Shown here piece after piece: positions 1 to 9,516 of a stretch of DNA of 64,000 nt. This DNA is from JACNIZ01 sp964344765 (GTDB lineage Bacteria; Planctomycetota; UBA1135), in contig CAYFOM010000005.1 of assembly GCA_964344765.1 (NCBI GenBank), positions 1 to 64,000 of the forward strand. Reading direction: 5' to 3'. The notes beneath the pieces were generated by a model, which was not told the origin of the DNA, ran no database searches, and saw only the letters and a list, made by a program, of their open reading frames with translations. The position numbers and the translations under genes were made by a program. Position 1 is the stretch's first letter; each line of letters begins with the position of its first letter.

Positions 1-3000
1 GTATTGGTTTTTCTTCACATAGTGAAGTATTTCTTCGACGTCAGCCTTATCGGCAAAGCTGAGGTCGCGGCCAAGTGCGTAAGCAAGCAAGTGCTCAATC
101 AACGACTTGGCAAATTCATTTTTCTGCTCTTGCAGCAGGTAGGCCTTCAATTCAACGACGCCATCCACCGGCGTGCCATCCGGCAAAATGGTGCTGTCAT
201 CCACCGGCCGCCCCATGCGCTCGCTTTCCATCATGCCGACGGCGTTGTAAGCCTCAAAGGCAATGCCGAACGGATCCAAACCGGCATGGCAGTCATGGCA
301 CGACGGGTTGTTGCGGTGTTCCTCCAGCTTCTCCTTCAACGTCAGCGTTTCAAAGCCCGGCGTTTCCGGATCCAGCGGCGGCACGTTCGGCGGTGGTGCC
401 GGCGGCTCGATACCGAGGATTTTCTCTTTGATCCAAACCGCGCGTTTGATCGGATGCGCCTCGCTGCCGTCGGAATGACCTGCTAGGAATGCGCCTTGCG
501 CTAGCAGTCCGCCGCGTCCTTGATCGGCAGCTACCGGCACCGGGCGGAAATGATTTCCGTCGACCCCGTCGACACCGTAGAACTCGGCGAGGTTTTGATT
601 GAGCATGGCAAAATCGGAATCGATCATGTTGAAGATGCTCAAATCCTTCTCCATCAAATGATGCAAGAAGTGAAAGGTCTCTTCGGCCATGTCGCGTTTC
701 ACAAAGCGCGTGTAGGCCGGATACTTGTCGACGTTGATAGTGATCAACTCTTGTCGATCGACGCGCAGCCATTCGCGGCCGAAATTGCGCACGAAGCGCC
801 AGGCACGCGGATCGTCTATTAAACGCAAGCTTTGCCCTTCCAACTGCTCGCGCAACTGGCTGTTGGCCGCCAACCTGACCAAAGTTTCATCCGGAGGTGA
901 ATTCCACAAGAAATAAGATAAGCGCGACGCCAGTGCATGCTCGCTTATGACATTCAATTGCTCCTCGTTGGCGACGAGTTGAGCCCCGGGTTCAGCCAAG
1001 TACAGGAAGTTCGGCGAACACAGCACGGCGACCAATACTTCCTGAATGGAGTCTTGCACGCTAGGGAAGTCATCTTTGATGTCCAACCAGAACGCCATGT
1101 AGCGATCGACCTGGCGCTCTTCCACGGGCCTACGGAAGGCACGATTGAGAAAGCGGCGGATGATCTTGCGCGCGTAAGCTTTGTCGTTTTGCAGCCCTTG
1201 CTCTTCAAAGAAAATCAATTGATGCGAGCGCGGCGGCCATTGCTCGTAGAACGGCGCTTCAAACTCAATGCTGCGAATCAGTACCGGCGGGCCGGAGTCT
1301 TTGGAAGTCTTGACCAAGTGGTCGTTCCACAAACCCAACAGCATGAAGCCGGAAAGCACTTCGGTATCACCCGATTCCGGCTCCGGGATTGGCAAGTTTT
1401 CTAAGCGACCATGGAAGGTGTAAGTTTGCGGCGAACCTAGCGGTGCATGCACTTCTTGGCTGGAGCCAAAGGTCAAATAGTCCATGCCGTCGTCGGTGCG
1501 TGTGCCGACATATGCACGCAGCGACGGGATTTCGTCGGCAACTGCTGCCGCCATGGCCTCGGTGCGAGCTTGCAACGGAGCAACCGCCGGATGGTCGACG
1601 GCAACCGGGGTCACGATCAGCTTTTCAAAGCCGATGAAAAACTTACCGCCCACTTTGATTTTGTGTTTGCCGGCGGGAATGTATGCCGCACCCAAAGCCG
1701 TCAGCAGGCGCGGTTGCTGTAGCTGCTGCTCGGTCAATTCAATGCGATGATCCAGCGTCGCTTTGTGCAAAGTCAGCCGCACCGACGGCATACCATCGGT
1801 GGCAGCCGGCGGATGGACGAGGTCGAATTGGAAGTAGCCGGCTTTATTCAGTTCCAGCTCGAATTCGGCTGAGCTATCGGCGGGCACGTCGACGGCGCGC
1901 AACATGGATTCGCGCATTTCCATGTTTTTGACATTGGCAGCTTGATCTGCTCGAAATTCGGTTGCTCCATCATTGCCGTCCAGTTGCGCCACCGGCACCC
2001 GTTCTTCCAGCGGAATCAGCAAGCGCTCATTGCTCTCCAGTAAATGGCCGCGCGATGCCTCCACGCGCATGACAAAGTCGCCGGTCTCGGGGAAGACGCG
2101 CTGCATCTCCATCTTTAAATTCGGCGACGGACCTTGCCACGAACCTGGTGCCACCTCGCGGTGCGGCAGTGCCGAATACAAAATCACGCCGCCCTCCACT
2201 GCACGGAACCGGCTATGAGATGAACCACGCAAACCCACGCTGATGTGGCGCTTCACGTTATTCATCTGCTTTTGCTCGGCTTCATCAACAGCAACTTTGA
2301 TCGAGCCGTCGGCGTTCAAAATCTCGATGATGAAATCATCGGTAGACATCGGCACCGATTGATAACCGCCGGTACGGCCGGCAACTTTGCCCTTGCCGAT
2401 GCCTTTCCCGAAACGAATGCGATACCACGTCGGCGCCGGCTGCTCGCCGTCGACGATGGCTTGATCCAACGCCTGGCGAGCAATGCTTTGGTAGTACTCC
2501 AAATGCAACGGCGACGCTTCCAACACCTCGCCGTTGTTCGAAAAGCCCATTTTCGACTTGGCTTCATCCGGCAACACCTGACCAAAATCCACGCCGACCC
2601 CAAGCAGCTCCTGCAAGGTGTAACTGTACTGATCCTTATTCAGCCGCCGCATCACCGTCGCCGCTTTTTCCTTATGCGCTTCGGCGGCCAGTTGCAGCGA
2701 ACCGCTCATCCAATGCATCATCAGCTCACGCTCGGCTTCAACCGGATGCGCTTTGGCTTTGCGTGGCGGCATTTCCTCGAACTCGAGCATTTCCAGCGCC
2801 AGCGCCCATGTCTCGGCATCTTCGCCGCCGATCATGTCGGGGTTCAAAGTATCCAGCCGCAAATCGCCCTTTTGCTTGTCGGCGTCGTGGCAGCTATAGC
2901 AATACTGCTTCATTAACGGCTGGATTTGACTGGCAAAGTCAGTGCCGTCGGCGAGCTGTTGGGCGCCGGCATTCGCAGCCGGAATCAGCAGCGCGCAAAA

Positions 3001-3042
3001 ACCGGGGGCCACGACGGACAGGGCGCGGAGGAGGGATTTCAT
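1..3042 (-). CDS. DUF1592/DUF1588-family planctomycete cytochrome (3' end beyond window)
   Basis: The frame is open from an ATG at 3042 to the left edge (1014 residues); the C-terminus lies outside the window. The N-terminus is a signal peptide (MKSLLRALSVVAPGFCALL...). It is followed by a planctomycete cytochrome c motif (CYSCHDADKQKGDLRLD), a DUF1587-like stretch starting LNKDQYSYTLQELLG, a long middle segment, a DUF1595-like motif (RRFLNRAFRRPV), DUF1592 (LASRLSYFLWNSPPDE), DUF1588 (RGGLLAQGAFLAGHSDGSEA, then a second haem-type CHDCH) and the beginning of DUF1585 (LLAYALGRDLSFADKADV). This domain order is characteristic of large secreted proteins abundant in Planctomycetota; their biochemical role is not established, though two CxxCH sites suggest periplasmic haem binding. 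It is transcribed divergently from the FG-GAP gene to its right. Confidence 0.9.
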   Translation of the reverse strand, partial: MKSLLRALSVVAPGFCALLIPAANAGAQQLADGTDFASQIQPLMKQYCYSCHDADKQKGDLRLDTLNPDMIGGEDAETWALALEMLEFEEMPPRKAKAHPVEAERELMMHWMSGSLQLAAEAHKEKAATVMRRLNKDQYSYTLQELLGVGVDFGQVLPDEAKSKMGFSNNGEVLEASPLHLEYYQSIARQALDQAIVDGEQPAPTWYRIRFGKGIGKGKVAGRTGGYQSVPMSTDDFIIEILNADGSIKVAVDEAEQKQMNNVKRHISVGLRGSSHSRFRAVEGGVILYSALPHREVAPGSWQGPSPNLKMEMQRVFPETGDFVMRVEASRGHLLESNERLLIPLEERVPVAQLDGNDGATEFRADQAANVKNMEMRESMLRAVDVPADSSAEFELELNKAGYFQFDLVHPPAATDGMPSVRLTLHKATLDHRIELTEQQLQQPRLLTALGAAYIPAGKHKIKVGGKFFIGFEKLIVTPVAVDHPAVAPLQARTEAMAAAVADEIPSLRAYVGTRTDDGMDYLTFGSSQEVHAPLGSPQTYTFHGRLENLPIPEPESGDTEVLSGFMLLGLWNDHLVKTSKDSGPPVLIRSIEFEAPFYEQWPPRSHQLIFFEEQGLQNDKAYARKIIRRFLNRAFRRPVEERQVDRYMAFWLDIKDDFPSVQDSIQEVLVAVLCSPNFLYLAEPGAQLVANEEQLNVISEHALASRLSYFLWNSPPDETLVRLAANSQLREQLEGQSLRLIDDPRAWRFVRNFGREWLRVDRQELITINVDKYPAYTRFVKRDMAEETFHFLHHLMEKDLSIFNMIDSDFAMLNQNLAEFYGVDGVDGNHFRPVPVAADQGRGGLLAQGAFLAGHSDGSEAHPIKRAVWIKEKILGIEPPAPPPNVPPLDPETPGFETLTLKEKLEEHRNNPSCHDCHAGLDPFGIAFEAYNAVGMMESERMGRPVDDSTILPDGTPVDGVVELKAYLLQEQKNEFAKSLIEHLLAYALGRDLSFADKADVEEILHYVKKNQY

Positions 3043-3216
3043 GGATGAAACCGGATTTGGGGTTCTACTCCGCTGCCAAAATCATTTAACCGGGTCGAAG
3101 TTGGCGTCGACCTGAGGTAGCGGCGGCGAAATTCGAGCATACCATTTGCATGGGTCAACCAAGGAATTCATCTACAAAACGGGACATGATTCTCGTTAAT
3201 GTGGAATGATAGGCCC

Positions 3217-4872
3217 ATGTGGTCCGTTCCACTCTCGCTACTGGCCTCCGCCGCCGCCGCCCTCCCCCAGGTGATTGGCGGCCAGGGCGATCAACTCCAC
3301 CACTGGATGGGTTCTGCAACGGTGTCGTCGTACGGTTATGCCGTGTGCGCTGCCGGCGACGTCAACCTTGACGGCCACGCCGACATTTTGATCGGCGAGC
3401 CGACCTATGACGGTGGTGGGATAACCGACAAAGGTTCGTTCCGCGTGGTTTCCGGCCTCGACGGCTCGGTGCTGCTGCGCATGACCGGCAGCGTCGACTT
3501 GCAACAACTGGGAGCAAGCTTGGATTTAGCAGGCGACGTCGATGGCGACGGCACCGATGACTTCATCGTTGGCGCGCCGGCATCTTCGGTTGGCGGGACC
3601 GGTCGCGGTGCCGTGGTGCTGATTTCGGGTGCCACCTTTGGCGTCATCCGTTCGCATGTGGGCTTGGTCGACAACGAACAATTCGGCCACGCAGTCGCCG
3701 GCCTCACCGACTTGAATCGTGACGGCTACGCCGAATACGCCGTCGGCACGCCGCTGGCCAATACTCAGTTCGGCAAGGTTGAGGTTTACAACGGCCTCGA
3801 CGGCACCGTGCTCAACACCTTCCACGGCGGCATCACCCACCATATGGGTTTTTCCGTTTGCAGCGCCGGCGACGTCGACGCCGACGGCACCGCCGACATT
3901 TTGATTGGCTCGCCTTACGCAAGTAATCGCTTTGGACTCGCCGAGGTTTATTCCGGCGTAACCGGTGCTTTGATTTATGAGTACCACGGCCAATCGGCCG
4001 GTTGGCAGCAACAACTTGGCGATGCGGTGGAAGGCGTCGGCGATTTAAATTTGGATGGTTTTGACGACTTTGTCATCGGCGCAAGTAAATACGGCACCCT
4101 CACCGCCGGCGCGGCTTTTGCTTATTCCAGTAGGGACGGCAGCTTGCTGTTTGAATGGCATGGCGAAAATGGCGCTTGGTTTGGAACTTCGCTAGCTCGA
4201 TTGGATGACCTCAACGGCGACACGATTCCTGAAATCATCATTGGTGCGCCACGCCAGTCGGCAAATGGAATTGGTGGAGCCGGTCGCGCCTTTGTGTACT
4301 CCGGCTTTGATGGAACTTTAATGCTGGAGCTGCTTGGCGAAACTCCGGTCGGCCACCTTGGCATTTCGGTTGCCGATGCCGGCGACGTCGACGGTGACGG
4401 GCATGGCGACTTGGTGATCGGCGAACCGGGTCCGGCCACCGGCAATGGCCGCGGCGCGGTGTTCGTGCAAAAGTTCAATCCATTTTTACGCCTAAACACC
4501 TCGGTGGTTTCGGCCGGCACCGGAACGCAGTTGAACTTTGAGGTGAGCTTTCCAACTGCCGCCGCCGGATTGAATTACAAAATTCTGATGAGCAAAAGTG
4601 GCACCGGCCCGTCGTGGTTTGGCATTCTCATCCCCATCGGGCGTGGTCAGTGGACGTCGGATTCTTACCTAGGGAATTACCAGGTAGCCACGCACACCGG
4701 CATGCACGGCGTTATTGATACCAACGGTTTGGGCAGTGCAACCATGACCTTGCCACCGGGCATTCCGTGGACCTTTATCGGCAGCACCATTCATTACGTT
4801 GCCATCGCCGAAGCAACCGGCGGCCCGCCGCAATGGAGTTCGGTGGCGCTGCCGCTGCAGATCTGGCCATAG
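3217..4872 (+). CDS. Secreted FG-GAP repeat (integrin-alpha-like beta-propeller) protein
   Basis: A signal peptide (MWSVPLSLLASAAAALPQ) precedes about seven repeats of roughly 60 residues, each with the calcium-binding FG-GAP/DxDGxxD signature (GDVNLDGHADILIGEP, GDVDGDGTDDFIVGAP, GDVDADGTADILIGSP). This predicts an extracytoplasmic beta-propeller as in integrin alpha chains. The last 105 or so residues form a separate domain, with FEVSFPTAAAGLNYKILMS and a conserved GMHG, that is shared with the FG-GAP protein at 14.5-16.2 kb. No anchor or sorting helix is visible. I chose the second ATG because it opens directly into the signal peptide; an in-frame ATG at 3199 would add six residues. Ligand and role unknown; adhesion or surface structure is a guess. 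Confidence 0.88.
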   Translation: MWSVPLSLLASAAAALPQVIGGQGDQLHHWMGSATVSSYGYAVCAAGDVNLDGHADILIGEPTYDGGGITDKGSFRVVSGLDGSVLLRMTGSVDLQQLGASLDLAGDVDGDGTDDFIVGAPASSVGGTGRGAVVLISGATFGVIRSHVGLVDNEQFGHAVAGLTDLNRDGYAEYAVGTPLANTQFGKVEVYNGLDGTVLNTFHGGITHHMGFSVCSAGDVDADGTADILIGSPYASNRFGLAEVYSGVTGALIYEYHGQSAGWQQQLGDAVEGVGDLNLDGFDDFVIGASKYGTLTAGAAFAYSSRDGSLLFEWHGENGAWFGTSLARLDDLNGDTIPEIIIGAPRQSANGIGGAGRAFVYSGFDGTLMLELLGETPVGHLGISVADAGDVDGDGHGDLVIGEPGPATGNGRGAVFVQKFNPFLRLNTSVVSAGTGTQLNFEVSFPTAAAGLNYKILMSKSGTGPSWFGILIPIGRGQWTSDSYLGNYQVATHTGMHGVIDTNGLGSATMTLPPGIPWTFIGSTIHYVAIAEATGGPPQWSSVALPLQIWP

Positions 4873-4968
4873 TTTTTCGGCTGCGACGGACTGCGATCCT
4901 AGGAAATTGGTCACAGTTTCCTAAATCCACCTTTTTGATGATGTCTTCGAACCCAACCGGAAGTCATC

Positions 4969-5223
4969 ATGAAAAACACCGCTACCCAAATTCAACCACG
5001 CCGAGATTGGCCCTGCGGCAGCCTGCCGCGCCGCAATTCGCCTAAATTCGCCGCACTGATGTGCCGCATCGCCAAAGCCGATCCCGGCCTTGCCCAAGCC
5101 ATCCGCGAGCAAATGGTCGCTTCGCAAACGGCCGACAAAATGGTTCGCCGCCTGCTCGCCCGCCATCGCCTGGCCCAGCGCCGCACGCCGGTGCTCGATT
5201 TTTACCGCGAGAGGAGTGAGTAA
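4969..5223 (+). CDS. Small basic hypothetical protein (84 aa)
   Basis: Short open frame starting at ATG 4969 and ending just before a strong intrinsic terminator. The product is rich in Arg and Ala, with an amphipathic-looking C-terminal half (REQMVASQTADKMVRRLLAR) and no signal peptide or membrane segment. I recognise no family. Support for a real gene is its own terminator 24 nt downstream, a codon pattern that fits the GC-rich neighbourhood, and a gap that otherwise has no gene. It could be a small DNA- or RNA-binding protein, but nothing specific shows this. Confidence 0.5.
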   Translation: MKNTATQIQPRRDWPCGSLPRRNSPKFAALMCRIAKADPGLAQAIREQMVASQTADKMVRRLLARHRLAQRRTPVLDFYRERSE

Positions 5224-5247
5224 ATCTGAGCTGATATGGGACAGGGG

Positions 5248-5278
5248 CCCGGATCTGTTTCGGCAGGTCCGGGTTTTT
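5248..5278 (+). terminator. Intrinsic terminator after the small basic ORF
   Basis: A 10-bp stem (5248-5257 with 5264-5273, one G-T wobble) around a six-base TTTCGG loop is followed by five T. It separates the small ORF at 4969 from the sigma factor at 5327, and therefore argues against starting the sigma-factor gene at the upstream in-frame ATG near 5090. Confidence 0.85.
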
Positions 5279-5326
5279 CCTTCTCATTTTGTAGCGATGC
5301 AATTTCACGCTAGGATTCTCAAGTCG

Positions 5327-6037
5327 ATGTCCCACCCACCGCTTCCCCGCCAAGAATTAGAACTATTTCTCATTGAGCAATTAGGCCCGGCTTGTGTGGA
5401 GCGATTTCGCGACCCACTGTTGCAGCAAGAGCTCGCAAAACTACTCGCCGACGGCATGGAACTCGACGATGCCGTGCTCAAACTGGTGCATGGTTTAAGC
5501 GCCGACGACCGCAATTTGGCCGACGAGTTTTTCGGCCATTTCCTCAGCGCATTAATGCGCATCGGTCACTTCACGGTCAGCGATGGGCTGCGCCGCTTTG
5601 TCGAAACCGGAGATTTGGTCAACTCGGTGGCCGGTTCTTTGTGGCGCGACTTTGCCCAGACCGAATTTCATACTCGCCGCCAGTATCTAACTTATTGCGG
5701 GCAGCGACTGCAGTGGAAGGCAGCCGATCGCGCGCGCAGCATGAGCACCGCCAAACGCCGCGAAGATCGCCATCGTTCTTTGGAACTAGAAGACGTCGAA
5801 CCGATGTCATCGGCCGGCCAAAACAAACCTGGACCGGCGACGGAAGTGGGTAATCGCGAAGAGTGGGATCGCCTGGCCGTCGCCATGCTGCGCCTGCCGG
5901 ATCGCGATCGGATGGTTCTGCAAATTCACCTGCGTGGCGGCGGCAACGCCGACGTCGCCGAACAACTTTCGCTGAGTCCGGAAGCAGCGCGCAAGGCATT
6001 GCAACGAGCCATTGAAAAGGCGCGAGCCTTAATCTGA
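5327..6037 (+). CDS. ECF-like RNA polymerase sigma factor
   Basis: 236-residue protein with sigma70-family layout. Residues about 75-140 resemble region 2 (DLVNSVAGSLWRDFA, the planctomycete version of the DLVQ motif). The C-terminal 60 residues resemble region 4 (LRLPDRDRMVLQIHLRGGG, then a helix-turn-helix with AEQLSLSPEAARKALQRAIE). It should recruit RNA polymerase to a dedicated promoter set. I chose ATG 5327, although 5297 is also possible, because the open frame further upstream runs through the terminator at 5248-5278. Its last bases overlap by 9 bp the 3' end of the convergent Ser/Thr kinase gene, an arrangement seen for sigma factor/Pkn kinase pairs in Planctomycetota. No anti-sigma factor is adjacent. 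Confidence 0.8.
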   Translation: MSHPPLPRQELELFLIEQLGPACVERFRDPLLQQELAKLLADGMELDDAVLKLVHGLSADDRNLADEFFGHFLSALMRIGHFTVSDGLRRFVETGDLVNSVAGSLWRDFAQTEFHTRRQYLTYCGQRLQWKAADRARSMSTAKRREDRHRSLELEDVEPMSSAGQNKPGPATEVGNREEWDRLAVAMLRLPDRDRMVLQIHLRGGGNADVAEQLSLSPEAARKALQRAIEKARALI

Positions 6038-8716
6038 CTGGCCGCGAATGAGTGCTTGCAATTGCAGCCTCTCATCGTAATGGCGACTGTCTTGCGGAGT
6101 TAATTCCAACAACTCATTGACCAATGGCAGTGCCTCCTCGGTGCGTTGCAATGCGTGAAGGATGCGACACAAACTTTGCTGACTTTGCAATGTTTTGGGC
6201 GCGGCCGGGCCAAGCAAATGACGGCTGCCATACAGGGCTTTACGCATCCAAGCTTCCGCCTCTTCCAGCTTGCCTTGATCTTCGAGCACCAAAGCCAAAT
6301 TGGTTTGATAGGTCGTGGAAGCCGTATCTGTTTCAACAGTGTGATCCATCTGCTGGAGCACCTCTCTTAGCAATTTTTCCGCTTGGGTTAGCTTGCCTGT
6401 GGCTTTCAGGTGCAGAGCGTAGTCGCTTTTGGCACTCCAGAAGGCAGGATGCTCCACGCCAAATTGCGTTTCGTTCCCCTGCATTGCCTCAAGCAGTAAT
6501 GGACCGGAAACGTCATAGCGCTTGAGCTCATCCATCAACATGCCGTAATTGCTGATCGCCGCCAGCAAATCGGGATGAGTGGCGTCGAAGATTTCGCGGC
6601 AGCTTTGCAACGCTTCGCCAAGGATGGATTGGGCGGTCTCCAAATCGCCTTGATTCCAACTAACCATGCCTATGTTGTTGGCATAAGCCAAAGTCGAAGC
6701 ATGCTGGGGACCGTTGACCTGCTCGCTAATGGCAATGACTTTTTCGAGCAACGGCTTGGCTTGTTGGTAGTGGCCGTTGCCGTTTAAGACCATGGCATAG
6801 TTGTTCAACGAAATGAGGGTTCGCGGACTTTCTTCTCCATTAATCCTGACACTGGCAAGCCAAGCTTCTTGCAAATACTTTTCAGCCTGCTTGTACTTTT
6901 CCATGCCGTAATAAAGGTGGCCCAAATTATTAATGGGCAAGTAGCGATCGGGATGGTCTTCGGCAACCACGCGTTCGCCAATGGCGACGGCCCGCAAATA
7001 TGCGGTTTCAGCCTGCTTGCGCTCTCCTAACCAATTCAGCGAATACCCTAAATTGTTATTCGCGTTCATCGTAAGCATGTGGTCTCCCAGGCTGCGTTCG
7101 CCGATTGCCACGATGTCGCGCAGCATGGCTTCGGCTTCGGCATAACGCGCTTGATGAATCAAACTCAGGGCAAGCTGGTTTCGCGTGCTTAAAAAGTCCA
7201 GCGAATCGGGTTCGTTGAAGCCGGCGCGCAACTTCAAATTTTGCTCCAACAATTCCACCGACCGGTCAACGTCGCCTAAATTGCGATAGGCTGCGGCGAT
7301 CACGTCCAGCAGGCGAGCGCGCAACTTGGGTTCGTTGAAAATTCCATAATCCAGCCATTCGCTGCCGCGCTGCAATAAATCGGCCGGAGTCGCGGCGAAA
7401 CCGGCACCGATTTCCGGGTCGGCTTGCTCAAACAGTTGAATCAAAAAGTCCACCGCCCGCTCGGCCGACGTCGCCTTTTGCACGGCAAGTTGCGATTGAT
7501 GCTGGGCTTGATTTCGAGCGGCAACCAAGTCGGAATGTTGCTGAGCTAAGTTAACTGCCAGAATCGAAATGACCACGAAGGCAACGCTTGCGATCAAGCT
7601 GCCGGCTGCGCCCACCGGATGGCGTCGGCGCCATTTTTGCAGCATGGCCCAAGGCGAAGCCGGCTTGGCGGCAATGGGTTGATGGTTGAGATGGCGACGC
7701 AAATCGGCAGCCAGCTCAGCCATCGATGCGTAGCGGCGATCCTGGCTCTTTTCCATGCACTTGGCACAGATCACCGCAAGATCAAACGGTACACGGCTGC
7801 GCAAGCGTTGCGGCGACGGCGGTTCTTCGGTCAAGATCTTTTGGAAGACTTGCTGCGAAGTGTCGCCGTCGAATGCGCGCACCAATGTCAGCGCTTCATA
7901 CAAGGTCACGCCAAGGCTGAAGATGTCGGTGCGATGGTCGACATCGACGCGCTTCGACAACGCCTGTTCCGGGCTCATGTAGAACGGCGTACCCAGGAAC
8001 TCGCCGGTGCGACTGATTTGTAAATCGTCGTGGATTTGCGCCAAACCAAAGTCAGCGATCTTCGGCGTGCAGTCGGCACCCAGCAGGATGTTATGCGGTT
8101 TAATATCGCGGTGAACCACGCCTGCGTCATGCGCCACTTGCAGCGCATCGGCAATCTTGGCGAACAGTTCGCAAATACTGGAATACCAGTGTTTGGGCAA
8201 TTCGTCGGCGGCGCGCGCAGCGGCCAAATGATCGGCCAGAGTTTGGCCGTCGGCAACCAGCTCTTGAGCAATCCAGTGCACGCCCAGCGACTCGCCGACG
8301 CCGAAGGTACGGACGATGCCATCGTGATTCAGACGGCCACCGGCTTCGGCTTCGCGTTGAAAACGTGCCAGGGAAACCGGACTGAAATTGAACTGTGGCT
8401 TGAGAACCTTAAGCGCCACCCTCGATTTCAAACTGAGCTTTTCCGCCTCCCAAACCTCGCCAACTCCTCCGCCGCCTAGCTTGCGGCACAAGCGATAATC
8501 GCCCAAGCGCGCATGAGGCTGCAACACCTTGGGCGCATCGCCGGTAACCTCGCACATGGCTTGATGATCCTCGATCATGACCTTCAGGCGGGGGCGCAAT
8601 TCCGCAGGTTGAGCCGCCAAGAAAGCGTCGATGTCGGCGTTTGGGTTGTGAACGAGTTCCCCCAACCACTGCTGAAAAGCAGCGTCGAGGGCGGAGGTTG
8701 AGTTCGGGGGAGTCAT
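6029..8716 (-). CDS. Membrane Ser/Thr protein kinase with C-terminal TPR array
   Basis: The N-terminal half is a complete Hanks-type kinase: glycine loop (KLGGGGVGEVWEAE), VALKVLK lysine, catalytic loop HRDIKPHN, IADFGLA, and a TGEFLGTPFYMSPEQA activation segment. A single membrane segment (SLIASVAFVVISILAVNLA) follows near residue 395. The remaining 470 residues are about ten tetratricopeptide repeats of the 42-residue MalT/kinesin-light-chain type, including NNLGYSLNWLGERKQAE and NNLGHLYYGMEKYKQAEKYL. The kinase would face the cytoplasm and the TPRs probably the other side of the membrane. The start at 8716 (MTPPNSTSALDAAFQQWL) is preferred; an upstream ATG at 8794 would add 26 unremarkable residues. 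Convergent with, and likely functionally linked to, the ECF-like sigma factor. Confidence 0.92.
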   Translation of the reverse strand: MTPPNSTSALDAAFQQWLGELVHNPNADIDAFLAAQPAELRPRLKVMIEDHQAMCEVTGDAPKVLQPHARLGDYRLCRKLGGGGVGEVWEAEKLSLKSRVALKVLKPQFNFSPVSLARFQREAEAGGRLNHDGIVRTFGVGESLGVHWIAQELVADGQTLADHLAAARAADELPKHWYSSICELFAKIADALQVAHDAGVVHRDIKPHNILLGADCTPKIADFGLAQIHDDLQISRTGEFLGTPFYMSPEQALSKRVDVDHRTDIFSLGVTLYEALTLVRAFDGDTSQQVFQKILTEEPPSPQRLRSRVPFDLAVICAKCMEKSQDRRYASMAELAADLRRHLNHQPIAAKPASPWAMLQKWRRRHPVGAAGSLIASVAFVVISILAVNLAQQHSDLVAARNQAQHQSQLAVQKATSAERAVDFLIQLFEQADPEIGAGFAATPADLLQRGSEWLDYGIFNEPKLRARLLDVIAAAYRNLGDVDRSVELLEQNLKLRAGFNEPDSLDFLSTRNQLALSLIHQARYAEAEAMLRDIVAIGERSLGDHMLTMNANNNLGYSLNWLGERKQAETAYLRAVAIGERVVAEDHPDRYLPINNLGHLYYGMEKYKQAEKYLQEAWLASVRINGEESPRTLISLNNYAMVLNGNGHYQQAKPLLEKVIAISEQVNGPQHASTLAYANNIGMVSWNQGDLETAQSILGEALQSCREIFDATHPDLLAAISNYGMLMDELKRYDVSGPLLLEAMQGNETQFGVEHPAFWSAKSDYALHLKATGKLTQAEKLLREVLQQMDHTVETDTASTTYQTNLALVLEDQGKLEEAEAWMRKALYGSRHLLGPAAPKTLQSQQSLCRILHALQRTEEALPLVNELLELTPQDSRHYDERLQLQALIRGQSD

Positions 8717-8838
8717 GTCATCAGCAGAAAGTGTTTTTTGCGTTGCCGTGACTCCGTTTTTCGGTGGCGGAATCCCATTTCTACTCCAGGCCACGAGGGT
8801 TATGGCAAATTCCCGCCAAAAAGAGCTAATCTGCGCCC

Positions 8839-9516
8839 ATGAAATCCCTCCTGCCGGTCCTCCTCCTCGTCATCGCATCCTGCGGGGCCCCAGCCGAGCC
8901 CACTTCAATTTCGCTGTTCAACGGCAGCGACCTCAGTGGTTGGCACAGCGACGTGCCCGCCGCCGACAAAAACGCCGACGTCAAACCGTCGTTCAGCGTG
9001 CGCGACGGGTTACTCATCAGCAACGGCAACCCACCTGGCCACCTCATTACCGATGAGTCGTATGAAAATTACCGACTCACCGTCGAATACCGCTGGCCCG
9101 GCGACCCAGGCAACTGCGGAATTTTGGTGCACGCATCCACGCCGCGGCGCTTGTATGGAATGTTCCCGCAGTCGATTGAATGCCAGATGTACGTCAACAA
9201 TGCCGGCGACTTCTGGTGCATTGGCGAAGACATCACTGTCGACAACATGGTTGAGCGACGCGGACCGGAAGAGAAATGGGGCGTCGATGGCGATAAATCA
9301 CGCCGCATTTTGAATTTGACCGATGGATCCGAAGCGCCACTCGGTGAATGGAACACAATGGTGATTGAATGCCAAGCCAACGTCACCAAGGTTTGGGTGA
9401 ACGATGATCTGGTCAACCACGGCTATGATTGCACCGCCAGCAAAGGCCAAATCGCCATTCAAGCCGAAGGTGCGATTGCCGAATTCCGCAAGGTGGAATT
9501 GCAGCCGTTGCTCTAA
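8839..9516 (+). CDS. DUF1080 (3-keto-disaccharide hydrolase fold) lipoprotein
   Basis: 225-residue protein with a lipoprotein signal (MKSLLPVLLLVIASC; lipobox IASC) and one DUF1080 jelly-roll domain. The opening ISLFNGSDLSGWHSD is the standard start of that family, and NYRLTVEYRWPGDPGNCGIL and MYVNNAGDFWCIG are conserved strands. Members include enzymes acting on 3-keto-glucosides, but most planctomycete copies are uncharacterised, so only the fold is claimed. Anchored to a membrane facing the periplasm. Its stop overlaps by 4 bp the stop of the convergent acyl-CoA dehydrogenase gene. Confidence 0.88.
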   Translation: MKSLLPVLLLVIASCGAPAEPTSISLFNGSDLSGWHSDVPAADKNADVKPSFSVRDGLLISNGNPPGHLITDESYENYRLTVEYRWPGDPGNCGILVHASTPRRLYGMFPQSIECQMYVNNAGDFWCIGEDITVDNMVERRGPEEKWGVDGDKSRRILNLTDGSEAPLGEWNTMVIECQANVTKVWVNDDLVNHGYDCTASKGQIAIQAEGAIAEFRKVELQPLL

